A stretch of 64,000 bases of DNA. Origin: Eupeodes corollae. Lineage: Eukaryota; Arthropoda; Insecta; Diptera; Syrphidae. Every line of letters begins with the position of its first letter. The stretch's first letter is position 1. The stretch lies in NCBI RefSeq assembly GCF_945859685.1, contig NC_079147.1:17587289-17651288 (forward strand), read 5' to 3'. Below are positions 9,001-19,190 of the stretch, in pieces. The translations under genes were made by a program, and so were the position numbers. The notes beneath the pieces are model-generated. The model saw nothing but the letters and a program-made list of their open reading frames with translations. It did no database searches and was not told where the DNA came from.

Positions 9001-11207
9001 TCAACATCGTTCTGGAAAGAATTGTGCAAAACTCAACCGTAAACACTAGAGGCACAATCTTCCAAAGATCCATCCAATTACTCGGATACGCAGATGATAT
9101 TGACATAATTGGAAGATCAAAGCGTGATGTCAGTGGAGCGTTTTTGAGCATTGCGAAGGAAGCGAAGAAGATGGGTTTAATGGTCAATGAGGGCAAGACC
9201 AAGTATATGCTGTCATCAAAAAAGGACACTGAACGACGACGTCTTGGACAAAACGTCACCATGGACAGCTATAACTTTGAGGTAGTTAAGGACTTTGTCT
9301 ACCTAGGCACCGCTATTAACACAGACAACGACAGCAGCGCTGAAATCAAACGAAGAATAACTCTTGCAAATCGCTGCTTCTTTGGACTTAGAAGGCAATT
9401 GAGAAGTAAAGTCCTCTTCGAGAGAAAAATTCTTCGGGCGATTTTTGGTCCCGTACGCATAGATGGAGAATGGAGGAGAAGATATAACGACGAGCTGTAC
9501 GGGCTGTACAGCGACACTGACCTAGTTAGCAGAATCAAAGTCCAACGGCTTAGATGGCTAGGTCATGTAGAGCGGATGGACATCAACGCTCCAGCCCGGA
9601 AGGTCTTCGAATCCAATCCCGAGGGACGGCGCAGTAGAGGAAGACCGCGACTCAGGTGGCGCACCCAGGTGGGAGAGGACCTCAACCAACTTGGCGTGCG
9701 AAACTGGAGACAGCTAGCTAGGGACCGAGCTGGCTGGAGACGCTTGTTGGTTGAGGCCCAGGTCCGCCCGGACTGTAGCGCCACCTTAAGTAAGTAAGTA
9801 AGTAAGCTTAACTAATACGACTTATCAGGATGACGTTACAGAATTCTCGATGCTGCTTCAAAATTCGTGGAGAATCAATCGAAATTTTCGGAACTACCAG
9901 AGAACTTTTACAAGGTGATGCGCTGTCTCAAGGCGGCTTCAATAGTGCTCTTGAGAGAGTGGTGCGAAACACCAAATCCACACAATATCATATATAAATA
10001 CATATGCAGATGACTTCGACATTATGGGAAGAACTAAAAAAGCAGTTAAGGGTGCCTTTTCCGGTAACGAGATTAAAGGAAACATAATGTGTCTTGTGGT
10101 TAACGAGGACTAAACGAAGTATTTCCTGTCATCGAATAGAGTCGATTCCCCATCGTAAACTCGGTCAGAACATGACCATTAATATAGGTATAACTTCAAA
10201 ATGGTAAATGAATTTATCTATGCGGGCACTTCTGTTTACTCTGCAAATAACATGAGCTCTGAAATCAAACGTGGAATTACTCTTGCTAATCGCTGTTTCT
10301 TTAGCTTATCTGCGAGTTATTGAGGAATAACCCTTTATAGCGAAGAACCAAGGAGACACTGTACAAAACCTTCCCAGTTTTACCATATGGTACAGAAGCA
10401 TGGACTCTTTCTCTGGTGGATGAAGGATCCTTTGATATCTACGAAAGGAAGGTTCTACTTATAAAATATGGACCGATTTGGACAAGCAAAATAATATCTG
10501 GCGGACACAATACAATCACCAACTATACGAGCTGTATAGATACTTGCCACTGGTCAAAAAAATACGCGTTAAATGACTAAGATGGCTAGGGCACCTAGAG
10601 CGAATGAACATCGAAGCTCCAGCCAGTAGGCTATTAAACGCTTAGCCCGAGGGAGCCAGAAGCAGAGGCAAGTGATCAAAATAAAATAAATCACAGAGTA
10701 ATTAAGTTCAGCTTTCAGTTAACTGAAATATCATGATTACCTTTCGTTTTGACATTAGTGGAATTGGTTTAATAGTTAGAAAAATTTCATAAACTCTCTA
10801 GCCAACTTTTCAATAAAATTACCTTAATTGGAAGGCAATGCCAAAGGGCAGCTTTCCAATCAAAGGCTTTTGATGAATCTCAAACTGAAATAAGAAATAA
10901 ATTTAGAATTGTCAAAAACTATTCTACATACATAAAAGGTGGCGAATTCAAAACTTCCGGCCTTTTTCGACATCCTAATATAATTCAAAACTCATAACTT
11001 ATGATAAATATTTCAATCCTTTTCGTTCTAGGCTATTTCGGTGGAATCGTTACCTTATTTCTTGGGGCTTCTGTGCTAACCGGAGCAGAATTCATACACT
11101 TTATCATTTTGGAAATTTGTGCATGTTTCAGGAAGACATCATCATCAATTCATAATGAAGAACTTCATCATCAAGGAAATCCAAAGAAAACTTTTTCAAA
11201 GAAATAA
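3020..11207 (+). CDS. pickpocket/degenerin (ENaC-family) sodium channel, C-terminal exons
   Basis: 3' part of an amiloride-sensitive channel subunit of the plasma membrane. Exons inferred from splice sites and matching phases: 3020-3076 (LECKPSDYICVYEK), 3143-3295 (second part of the cysteine-rich ectodomain, CACLPSCSSLTYP), 3367-3463 (end of the ectodomain, ending YTIWDLT) and 11032-11207 (TM2, GGIVTLFLGASVLTGAEF, then a 35-residue cytoplasmic tail and stop). GAS is the family's G/S-x-S selectivity filter. The donor after 3295 (GTTATC) is weak. The third exon has one A too many in the run at 3420-3423; without it the frame joins the TM2 exon exactly, so this is either a pseudogene mutation or a homopolymer sequencing error. 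TM1 and earlier exons must lie left of the window or be lost. The 7.6-kb last intron is packed with transposons. It is one of many fly paralogues, so no symbol is assigned. Confidence 0.8.
3464..5109 (+). other. ppk last intron, 5' part, without genes
   Basis: AT-rich intron sequence. I see no coding domain. CTGTCAAA-type motifs recur (3543, 3612, 3798) and 3900-4860 holds the degenerate motif field listed separately. Confidence 0.5.
3900..4860. repeat. field of a degenerate TTTGGGCGTTATGACATTT-like motif
   Basis: Variants of TTTGGGCGTTATGACATTT recur in direct and inverted order: GGGCGTTATGACATTTCC near 4498, CGGCGTTATGACATTG near 4523, GGGTCATATGACATTTAC near 4547, GGGTCTTATGTCATTTT near 4579, GGGCCAAATGACATCT near 4717 and GGGCGTTACGGTTTTGG near 4801. 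Inverted forms such as CATATTGCC and CGTTAAGTCCAAAT also occur. Spacing is irregular (about 25-150 bp), so this is not a clean tandem array. Confidence 0.5.
5110..6190 (+). pseudogene. RTE-clade LINE fragment, endonuclease region
   Basis: Decayed APE-type endonuclease of an RTE element. Across several frames the plus strand reads TIKEEFFELLAKTYSNAPR (5460-5520), a LVDxxAEKNMVxRSTTF block (5610-5660), HPDIHKGTW (5670-5695), CNQIDHVPIDGSH (5710-5750, the conserved IDH-type motif) and LEKLQQENNANAFFDKISLEL-like residues up to 5945. Stops and frame changes occur throughout. It is in the same orientation as the other RTE copies at 1740-2880 and 8140-10690 but is not continuous with them. Confidence 0.75.
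6195..6650 (-). repeat. probable gypsy LTR, shared with 29290-29757
   Basis: Read on minus, this segment matches 29290-29700 closely over about 400 bp: CATTTTAGAAAACCTTCGGTAAG, the GATGCGTGGGTGGGATATACC block, GGATGAATTTAGGGTCCTAA and GGAACACCCTTCATTC. It lies downstream of the gypsy pol remnant in the same orientation, so it is most simply that element's 3' LTR, truncated at about 6195. Its outermost bases differ from copy 2, so exact ends are uncertain. Confidence 0.6.
6850..8130 (-). pseudogene. Ty3/gypsy pol remnant (RT/RNase H to integrase)
   Basis: Broken retrotransposon polyprotein on minus. In order it shows the end of RT and RNase H (DPVLKNPDFSKEFIILCDAS at 8030-7970, then YHSQKLNKAQRNYRVTEREC), the RNase H end (FDFTIEHRKGSQNVVPDALS, near 7680), the integrase zinc-binding part (AHRPPRASHG, then CDVCKSCK near 7260), and the integrase tail (ASERVNRSILAAYIDQDQRNW to YEALFGQP near 6960). 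Between the zinc finger (about 7200) and the tail (about 7140) the integrase core with its catalytic Asp residues is missing. Frameshifts are frequent. No envelope gene is seen. It sits in the ppk intron next to a probable LTR. Confidence 0.85.
8664..9805 (+). mobile_element. younger 5'-truncated RTE LINE with TAAG tail
   Basis: A 1.14-kb non-LTR insertion, 5' truncated within the RT region and ending in a short tandem tail (TAAG about five times, 9787-9805), as is usual for RTE elements, which lack poly(A). It is bounded by 12-bp direct repeats GCTTAACTAATA at 8652-8663 and 9806-9817, which lie within an older RTE copy. A few unexplained bases (8664-8669) precede the first RTE codon. Confidence 0.9.
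8670..9797 (+). CDS. RTE reverse transcriptase C-terminal part, uninterrupted frame
   Basis: RNA-directed DNA polymerase fragment of an RTE LINE. The frame is open from NLIGPYQCGFRPGKST (8670) to the stop at 9795-9797; the first Met is 8748, but that is not a real start because the copy is 5' truncated. Catalytic motifs are present: FIDFKAAYDS (palm motif A), KKGFRQGDALSC and GYADDIDIIGR (motif C). The typical RTE tail follows: RLRWLGHVERMD, GRRSRGRPRLRWRTQVGEDL, WRQLARDRAGWRRLL. Between LRSKVLF and ERKILRAIFGP about 100 bp (roughly 33 codons, normally carrying an LLYGAETWTL-like block) are absent in frame, judged against the older copy around it. It lacks the endonuclease, so it cannot be an active LINE. 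The intact frame points to recent insertion. Confidence 0.85.
   Translation, partial: NLIGPYQCGFRPGKSTIDQIFTLRQILEKTQELQIDTHHLFIDFKAAYDSIYREELYRAMSSFGIPVKLIRLCRMTMENARCSIKVGKDLTDAFDVKKGFRQGDALSCDFFNIVLERIVQNSTVNTRGTIFQRSIQLLGYADDIDIIGRSKRDVSGAFLSIAKEAKKMGLMVNEGKTKYMLSSKKDTERRRLGQNVTMDSYNFEVVKDFVYLGTAINTDNDSSAEIKRRITLANRCFFGLRRQLRSKVLFERKILRAIFGPVRIDGEWRRRYNDELYGLYSDTDLVSRIKVQRLRWLGHVERMDINAPARKVFESNPEGRRSRGRPRLRWRTQVGEDLNQLGVRNWRQLARDRAGWRRLLVEAQVRPDCSATLSK
10691..11031 (+). other. 3' end of ppk last intron
   Basis: AT-rich intron sequence with no coding similarity. It ends in a pyrimidine-rich tract and the acceptor TTCTAG at 11026-11031, directly before the TM2 exon. Confidence 0.6.
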
Positions 11208-12456
11208 ATGTAGACATCTTCTATTGAATCAACATTTATTATCATTCCAGCAAATAAATTATACACCTATAAATATCTACCCTCAATCCTCATAATTATA
11301 TACTTACAATAGAATATCTTTCTCGAGAGGGAATTTTCAGTCAATAATAAATCAACGAAAAGGTCACGATAAAATTGTAAATGATTATGAGGAATATTAT
11401 TCCCAAATGACTCCATCAATAAGAATTTTATTCAAAATTATTGTATTCATGGATAAATATCAATCTGGGAAGTGGGAATATAATTATTTTACTATAGGTT
11501 CAGGCATGAAGTTCTTTAACCATCACCTGAAATATCTGATAATTAATTCCTAAAGGTAAACCGAAGCAATGGAGACTGAAGACAGGAGGTAAGTAGGGTA
11601 TATGTATGAATACATCTACTTTGGATTCCAATTTTAATTCCATCAGCTTAATTAATTCATTACGAACAACGAACGGCAGGCATATACAACTTCTGTCGAC
11701 GAGCAATGTACGTAGACGTATTTATGAAGGACAACAACAAGGATTGATAATTGTATCTGCATACAAAATTGAAGGTAACAAGAGGCAAGTAATTGGTGTC
11801 AATTGCTTTTTGGAAGGACGCATCAACTCAAGCCTTTAAGTTCGCCTCAAAATATGGGACTAATGTTAATTTGTAACAAATATAATTAATACAAACTATG
11901 TAAGTTTAATGTTTCTGTTTTGATTTAGAATTGTAATTTAGTATAAATAGAACGACAAGGTACTTAATTAGGAAACCTCAGGGAATTCAAAAGGGCTAAT
12001 AATTCGACTTCGAATGAGTTATGAGGCGACTGATGAATAGTCGCACATGGCCTTTTAATGGAGGCACACGGTTTTACTTAGCTTTTGAATTAAATTTATC
12101 AGAATCATCTGAAATGAAAAATGAATATGTATGTGTATGTATTGGCAAAAATTTGGATAGCTCACCGTTTGGGAAGATACCGCTTTTGGAGTTGTTATAC
12201 TTCGCTTTGACTTACCTCTTTTAATCAAAATAATACCTCTTTTTGAAAGGGCATATAAATATACAAAAAACTCCTATAAGAACGGTTTGGCAATATGAAT
12301 AAGCCAACTGTGGCTATCTTAAAGACTTTTTCAGGAACTTCAACGGATTAATTTACATTGCCGATCGAAAAATATTGCTCAAAGGTTTTTTTTTTCGATT
12401 TTTTCGAATTTTGTCCAATGTGTTGAAATAACAACAAATTTTTAATGTGTTTTTTT
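11208..12456. other. region downstream of the ppk gene
   Basis: The ppk stop is at 11205-11207. AATAAA-type signals lie at 11203-11208 and near 11251. Small open frames on both strands (11500-11706 minus, 11606-11839 plus) have no motif I recognise and overlap each other. Nothing else can be supported. Confidence 0.45.
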
Positions 12457-14437
12457 AACTTCCCATAGGAAGTAATTGTAAAGGGTCCAATTTGTCAAAT
12501 TGAAAATTTTGGAATTTCTCGACGTTTCAAGGTCCCTACAGTCGAAATAAAAGATTTTTAGAAAGATGCGTGCGTGTGTACGTATGTATGTTCGTACGTC
12601 CGTAGAGCCTAAAAAAGGCACTCAAAAAAATTTGACCAAAGCAGTATAAAAAAAGGTGAACATTTTGGTTAACCCTAAATATCTTACGAACCAAAACCGC
12701 TAGATACTTGAATTAAATTTTATATAATATATTGTAACGTGATATCAAAGAAGCATATTTTTTGAAAAAAATCAATATAACGGTTTTTTTATAAATCAAT
12801 AAAACTTGAAAAAAAAATTGTCACCTCCAAAATTTTACTACTAAAATATGATTTCATCTCTAAAACAATTTTGTGCAACGAAAAATAATGTTTTTGACAT
12901 CTGATAAAATTTTGAGAAAAATCAATTCGACAGTTTTTTTTATGAAAAATAAAAATCTAAAAAAACATTAGGTACTCAAAGTTCGTAAAAATTGAATATC
13001 AATTCAAATATGTTTTCAAAAACTTTAAATTTGGGCTTCAAGCTTATTTCATCTTATAAGAAATATAGTTTCAACATTTTAAAGAATGTTGATAAAAATC
13101 GAATTGACATTTTTTTTTACAAAAACTAAAAACCTAAAAAAAATGTATAAAAGTTGGTAAAAATTGATTTTCGAATCAAATATCTTTCCAAAACTTTGAA
13201 ATATTGACTTTAATTTACTTTTATCTTTCAAAACATCTTGTTGTCAACATTCAGTTAAAGTTTGAAAAAATCGAATTGGCAGTTTTCTTACAAAAAATTA
13301 AAAACCGAAAAAAAATTAACAAAAGTTGGTAAAAAATGATTTTCGACTCAAATATCTTTTAAAAACTTTGAGATAATAGCTTCTTACTATTTTTTTCTTA
13401 TAACAGATATTGTTTTCAACATTAGGACAAATTTTGAGAAAAATCGAATTGACAGTTTTTTTACAAAAAATAAAAACCTAAAAAAAAAAAATTATAAAAG
13501 TTGGTAAAAATTGATTTTCGACTCAAATATCTCTTCAAAATTTTTAAATATTGGCTTCAAACTAATTTTATCTTATAAAAAAGATTGTTTTCAACATTTG
13601 GTAAAATTTTTAAAAAGTGCGAATTGGCAGTTTTCTTACAAAAAATTAAAAACCGAAAAAAAATTAACAAAAGTTGGTAAAAAATGATTTTCGACTCAAA
13701 TATCTTTTAAAAACTTTGAGATAATAGCTTCTTACTATTTTTTTCTTATAACAGATATTGTTTTCAACATTAGGACAAATTTTGAGAAAAATCGAATTGA
13801 CAGTTTTTTTACAAAAAATAAAAACCTAAAAAAAAAAAATTATAAAAGTTGGTAAAAATTGATTTTCGACTCAAATATCTCTTCAAAATTTTTAAATATT
13901 GGCTTCAAACTAATTTTATCTTATAAAAAAGATTGTTTTCAACATTTGGTAAAATTTTTAAAAAGTGCGAATTGGCAGTTTTTTACAAAAAATAAAAACC
14001 TAAAAAAAAAAAATTATAAAAGTTGGTAAAAATTGATTTTCGACTCAAATATCTCTTCAAAATTTTTAAATATTGGCTTCAAACTAATTTTATCTTATAA
14101 GAAAGATTGTTTTCAACATTTGGTAAAATTTTTAAAAAGTGCGAATTGACAGTTTTTTAAAATAAAAATAAAACTCTAAAAAAAAACGATACTAAAACTT
14201 GGTAAAAATTTACTTTCGGCTCAAATTGCTTTTCAAAAATTAAAAATATTGGCTTCAAACTTATTTTATTTCACAGAAAATATTGTAAAAAATTCAACAG
14301 TCCATTTTTCATAAAAAATAGTACGCAAATTTGGTAAAAATTGATACGAGTACATATAGATAAACTTTTGAGCAAGACAAATCGACAGACGGGATGGGAA
14401 GTTATCAGTGTGGGTCGCACCCCACCCTCTTTTTTTA
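12457..14437 (+). mobile_element. DINE-like satellite-bearing element, copy A
   Basis: Non-autonomous dispersed element. It starts with AACTTCCCATAGGAAGT (a 7-bp stem around CATA) and a conserved block (GGTCCAATTTGTCAAATTG, TCTCGACGTTTCAAGGTCCC), then a short GTAC/GTCC-type microsatellite (12570-12605). About eight AT-rich ~174-bp tandem monomers follow, and it ends in GGATGGGAAGTTATCAG then GGGTCGCAC and a CTCTTTTTTT run. The inner TAACTTCCCAT/ATGGGAAGTTA blocks form subterminal inverted repeats, and the element sits between T runs. This layout matches Helentron-derived DINE-1/mini-me elements; the assignment is inferred. It has no coding capacity. Confidence 0.75.
13270..14150 (+). repeat. 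~174-bp tandem monomers with 348-bp dimer order
   Basis: The landmark TTTCGACTCAAATATC occurs at 13341, 13516, 13689, 13864 and 14038, a step of 173-175 bp. The monomers alternate in type: the pair starting near 13270 is repeated almost base for base starting near 13618, giving a 348-bp two-monomer unit. Each monomer contains ATTGACAGTTTTT or ATTGGCAGTTTTC, an A-rich run, AAAGTTGGTAAAAA and a TTTTCAACATT block. Older, more diverged monomers precede it (12800-13260). Confidence 0.85.
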
Positions 14438-16599
14438 TTATTCACTTCAAATCGTTTTATAATACAATAAGAATTTTGAGATATTTCTAAAATGGTCAAG
14501 GGGGCAAAAAGTGATTATACCGAAAAATGAGTTTTTTAGGTACCTGCCTCATTTTAAGGATTAAAGAAAACTACTTTATTGGTGCAGTTTCTTGGTTTCT
14601 TTTGTATTGCTTTTCAGAAACATGTTGTATCTAATTAGTACTCTGTTGGACCTCTTCTTGCTTTTATTACGACTGCACATCACAGACATTGAATGAGATA
14701 GGTTTTTTCTTGTGGATGCAGGTATCGTGTTCCAGGTCGGATTAAGTAGGTTTTGTCAATTCATCAACTGACTATGAGCGCTTCTTCACAACCTCAAGTT
14801 TCATTATAGACTAAATATTCTCAATTGGATTGATATCTGGACTTAGGAAGGCCAACTTAGTACATCGATATTATTTTCTTAAAAGTACTTTTAAACCTTA
14901 AACAATAAAACAAAAATTTAAATATTCTTTTTTGTCATACAAGTTTTAGTTATTTTTGAAGCTTAATATTAGTCAGTCATGGTAGTAATAAAAATAAGTT
15001 TATATGAAAATGCAAGTGTCCCGAAAAAGCTCCAGCACAGTGTGGGCTCCAATACGTTTTCCTGGACTATAAGGTAAACTTTTGCATTGACTTTGAATTC
15101 TACAAAGCTTATTCTACCTTTTTCATCTCCAGAGAAGCATCCCCTCCCCACACAATCACACAATGCAATCAGAGCTTAGTTTTTCTTTTGGTTCTCTTCC
15201 CATAAGTATCCTACCATCTCCAACATGGAGCTTAAATTTCGATTCACCCGAAATGATGACATTCGTTCCACATGTTTTGAGTCCAATTAAGGTGCTCTGA
15301 GCCCAGAGCAATTCCTTTTCTTTGACTCTTTTTGGAATACCCGGCTTCAGTACCGGCTTGAGCACTCTAAGTCCAGCCGTTGAGAAATAATGCCTAGTGA
15401 CTTACAACTCTCAACCATTCCTGTGTGCGAGTACTGTTGTGAGTGATGAAAGGGAATCCGAAAAGCTTATTTCAGAAAGCACTTTTCATGACAAGAACTA
15501 CTCTTAGAGGTTTTGTCAATTCCTCGCAAGAGGCAGTACCCGTGAAAAAAACTTCAAATGGCACAGACAGGGATCGAACCCAAGAACTCAGGCATGATAG
15601 TCCAACGCACTTTTTTTTTAAATTCATTTTTATTAATTCATTCTAAAACCTATCTTAAAGTTAGACAAAAATTCATAAAACTATCCTAATTATCCACAAC
15701 TTACAACTAACTTAATGGTCCCATACGGACACTCTAAGTTAAACTATAACACTAACTACTAATGCCTTTCGGCCCTAAGATCTATTTTAACTTCAATTCA
15801 TTTTTATTTATTTTTGTATTAATTAGAAAATTTAAAAAAACTTATATCAATATCCTTTTTATTTTTACTTAAAAACTACTTAAAATAAGGTCCCTAATAT
15901 AAAACTTAAAACTAACTTAACCCACCTATTCTACCTATAACGCAAGATTTGAATTAAATAGAAAACGCCGTTTTTAGTCTTTTGATAGTTATATTTTTAT
16001 TGACTCGTAAAGTACATAGGATAGCGTTATGTATGGAATAACACATCGGACAAATGGCCTCCACGGCTTTGCATGCACATGCGCACTCTTTTGTTAAAAT
16101 TTTCCATGACCATTCTGCATAAATGTGGCTGAATTTCGTTGATGCAGCGTTGAATCTCCTCCTTTAATGCACGGGTGGTTGTGGGCTTGTTGACATAGAC
16201 TTGTGATTTCAAATAACCCCATAAAAAGAAGTCTAATGGTGTTAAATCACACGATCTAGGAGGCCAACTTTTTTTTTTTTATAATACGCGCACACTCAAA
16301 GGGATGTATTACCCTTATTATGAAGACACAGTGTGAGCACTAGGAAAGGGAGAGAGGGTTTGAAAGGAGATGTCGGTGCACATTGGTTTTGAATTCCTGA
16401 ATATTGCAATAGCTGGGAAAGACAAAGCAAGGCATTCCACATTCGCATAGTACGGCTAAAGAACGAATCTCTGTTCTTGACAGTACGACCGAAGTTGGGC
16501 TCGAGTGTATATTGATGAGCATTCCTAGAAGCGCGAGTATTACGGTTGAACTGTTTAAGGGGAGGAATGCAGCTGGCTATTTCTCTAGAGCATAAACCA

Positions 16600-17895
16600 T
16601 TAAAATAACGGTAAAAGAGGGTGAGACAAGAAACATTTCGACGATGTTCAAGTGAAGTAAATGATCTTATGTTGGTAATATCACCAATCAGATCAGAATC
16701 TGTCCAAGAGGCTTAAGTAAGTTGCAGGAGCACCAGCCCAGATATGGGAGTTACACTCAAGCTTTGGACGTATATAAGTCTTGTAAATAAAAGCCAGATC
16801 AGAGGGGGAGAAAAACTTCTTGCATCGCCTTAGAAAACCCAAATATCTTGCGGCATTTTTGGCGACATCGTGTATGTGATCGTTCAACAAAAGGTTGTTG
16901 GTGATACACATACCGAGAATATCGAGATGTTCAGTTTTCTCGATGCAAGTGCCATTTATGGATAATGGCAGGGAGGGTATATTTCGCTTTAACGATACAA
17001 GACAGCATTGCGTTTCCGAAGCATTCATTTCCACGCGGTTTCTTATTCCCTTTTGTACAATGCTGTTTAGGTCGGAATTCAATGAGCTTATCATATTTTG
17101 TCGTTGCAGTTCCACATCCGAAGAAGAGGGGTGTGAATCGGAAAACGAATATGAAAAGCTAAGGGTACTATCGTCAGCGAAACAATGTATTGGATTAGAT
17201 GTTGCAGACAGGAAATCATTAATAAAAATGAGAAAGAGTGTTGGAGATAGAACAGAGCCCTGGGGCACACCAGCATTTATTTTGTGGTTTTCAGACTTGA
17301 ATCCATCCAATACAACTTGTATTGAACGATTCGAAAGGTAATTACTAATCCAATGAAGGAGGGATTAATGCAAACCAAAAGCACGCATTTTCGATTAGAG
17401 AGCCTGATGCCAAACACTATCAAATGCTTTTGAAATATCTAGTGCAATAATCTTACTTGCTCCAAAACTATGTAAAGATTTTTTCCACTGTTCGGTGAGA
17501 TGAACCATGAGATCTCCAGTGGACCTATTGCTACGAAAGCCATACTGTCGGTCATTAAGCAGCTTTCGATCTTGGAGATATTTCTTGAGCTGATAATTAA
17601 TCAGCGTTTCCATGACATTGGATAAAAGGGACGTAAGTGCAATCGGTCGGTTATTAGACGGTGAGGACGATTCGCCTTTTTTGGGAATAGGCTGAACAAA
17701 TGCGGTTTTCCATCCACTCGGAATGTGACCTGAGGAGTAGGACAGATGAAAAAGCTTACGCAGTGGTTTTCCCATCGATGAAGAACACCTCTTCAGAACA
17801 ATAGCGGGGATACAATCTGGACCAGCAGATTTATTTATGTTAAGATCTTTTATGACTCTCGCTACAGTACGAGTGCGAAAAAAGATTCGCCCCAT
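16600..17895 (-). pseudogene. LINE ORF2, reverse transcriptase part
   Basis: Reverse transcriptase of the same LINE, in two main open segments. 17895-17395 has INKSAGPDCIPAIVLK, PIPKKG, NNRPIALTSLLS, RQYGFRSNRSTGDLM and ALDISKAFDSVWH (palm motif A Asp). After stops near 17390-17310, 17310-16693 has INAGVPQGSVLSPTLFLIFIND and HCFADDSTLS (motif C), then a thumb region with RPKLECNSHIWAGA. The coding similarity continues in broken frames to about 16350 (RDSFFSRTMRMWNALL). No RNase H follows, consistent with CR1/jockey-group LINEs. Exact clade is uncertain. Confidence 0.88.
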
Positions 17896-17932
17896 AGAAT
17901 CACTAACTCAAGTACAGGCGGAGTCATAACAC

Positions 17933-19190
17933 TCACTGGCAGAGTTGAATTGGCGGCGAACTGCCTAGAAAGAGATAAGCTTTCTCTAAAGAGCTAACAA
18001 AAGGAGTGTCATTCACAACGAGCATAGGAACCGAGAAATAGGAAGAATTCCTCATATTTTTTACAAATGACCAAAAATTTGTACTGCCTTTGGGACATTG
18101 CAGTATTTTTTGCCGTAATTTTTGGTCATGTAAAAATTTGGTCCGTCGAATATGGGCGTTGCAGGTCTTCCTGGCTTGCTTGAACTTATTCCGGTTTTCC
18201 TCAGTTGTATTGGCTTTAAAACAACGGAAACTTACTTTCTCGACCCTAGTAACCTCTTTACAGCTCGCATCGAACCATGCGTTTTCCTTAGGTCTGATGC
18301 TTTTAACCCTATTCGGGATAAAAGTTCTCATCCCCAAGAGAATCAAACTTGTGATCATATCAGCGCTGGCGTCAACGTACCTATCGAGGAAGCATAGTGA
18401 CCAGTTAAAGATCCTAAAATAATTATTGAGAACGTCCCAGTTGGCTTTCTCGTATTGCCAAACGGTTCTCTTAGGAGCTCTTTCTTTAACTGGAGAGTTT
18501 TTACACGAGGAATTTGCTGATATGACACAATGGTCAAATGTGCCTAGAGGAGATAGAACACTAATAGTGTACTTACCAGGGTCAGAGGTAAGAAACAAGT
18601 CAAGAGTGTTTTCTGCTCGACCTACCACGTCTAATATTCGAGTGTTCTCGTTGACCAGCTGAGTTAGGTGGTTTAACTCAGCGAAGATCTCAGCACACAC
18701 TCCTTCTGGTGTTGAATGGCCCGAATGTTGAAGCCATGAAGAATTGTGTACATTGAAATCGCCCGTAACAACGATTTCAGTGCGAGGATAGGACGAAACA
18801 ATTCTTTGGATGGAATCAGACAAAGCATCAAATTCACGAGAAGTTGACACTCTGTCTAGATTTGGGCTTCGATAAAGGAAGCAATAGTGAATGATTAGCT
18901 TATTCACAGAAAATTTAAACCACATAAAATTGAAAAAAGAATTGGAGCAGAGACCATATTGTGGCAAAAACTGATGAGCAACATCATTCCTAATGTATAT
19001 GGCGAGACCATGGTGGGCAAAGAATAATGGCACCAAGTTATACCCTTGAATAAAGAATCCTTTCCCACTTGGGTTTCACTTAGTGACAATACAGCTGGCC
19101 TGTTTAAAGCAGTATGGGAGTACACAGAAAGAAAATTCGATCTAAGCCCACGAATATTACAATAATCTACCCTGAAATTTCCAGCCATTG
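17933..19190 (-). pseudogene. LINE ORF2, APE endonuclease part (frameshifted)
   Basis: Nicking endonuclease domain of the LINE. It begins near 19190 with MAGNFRVDYCNIRGLRSNF, followed by LSLSETQVGK (catalytic Glu). After GITW near 19040 the reading frame shifts and continues with HHGLAIYIRND, FLYRSPN, VVTGDFNVHNSSW (catalytic Asp/Asn pair) and LGTFDHCVIS (terminal Asp-His). The linker then runs to about 17933 (KNAWFD-type and FWSFVKNMRNSS residues). All classic APE catalytic residues are present, so damage is limited to the frame change and a stop before the RT. Confidence 0.85.

Larger units (their letters stand above)
8140..10690 (+). pseudogene. old RTE LINE copy, split by a younger RTE copy
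   Basis: A decayed RTE copy whose two halves, 8140-8663 and 9806-10690, flank a later RTE insertion. The first half reads up to an MSSFRFSA-like codon run; the second resumes with LIRLxRMTLQNSRC-like codons and continues through a YADDFDIMGR block (10005-10030), KPSQFYHMVQKHGLF-like residues and RVKxLRWLGHLERMN (10565-10615). The join is marked by GCTTAACTAATA at 8652-8663 and 9806-9817. Many stops and shifts show that it is older than the insert. Confidence 0.85.

Noticed and set aside
11500..11839. Overlapping small frames on both strands as genes
   Set aside because: No known motif, no splice context, and they overlap each other; cannot be supported.
13270..14150. CRISPR-like regular repeat spacing
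   Set aside because: Monomers are adjacent ~174-bp tandem units without unique spacers, in a eukaryotic genome.
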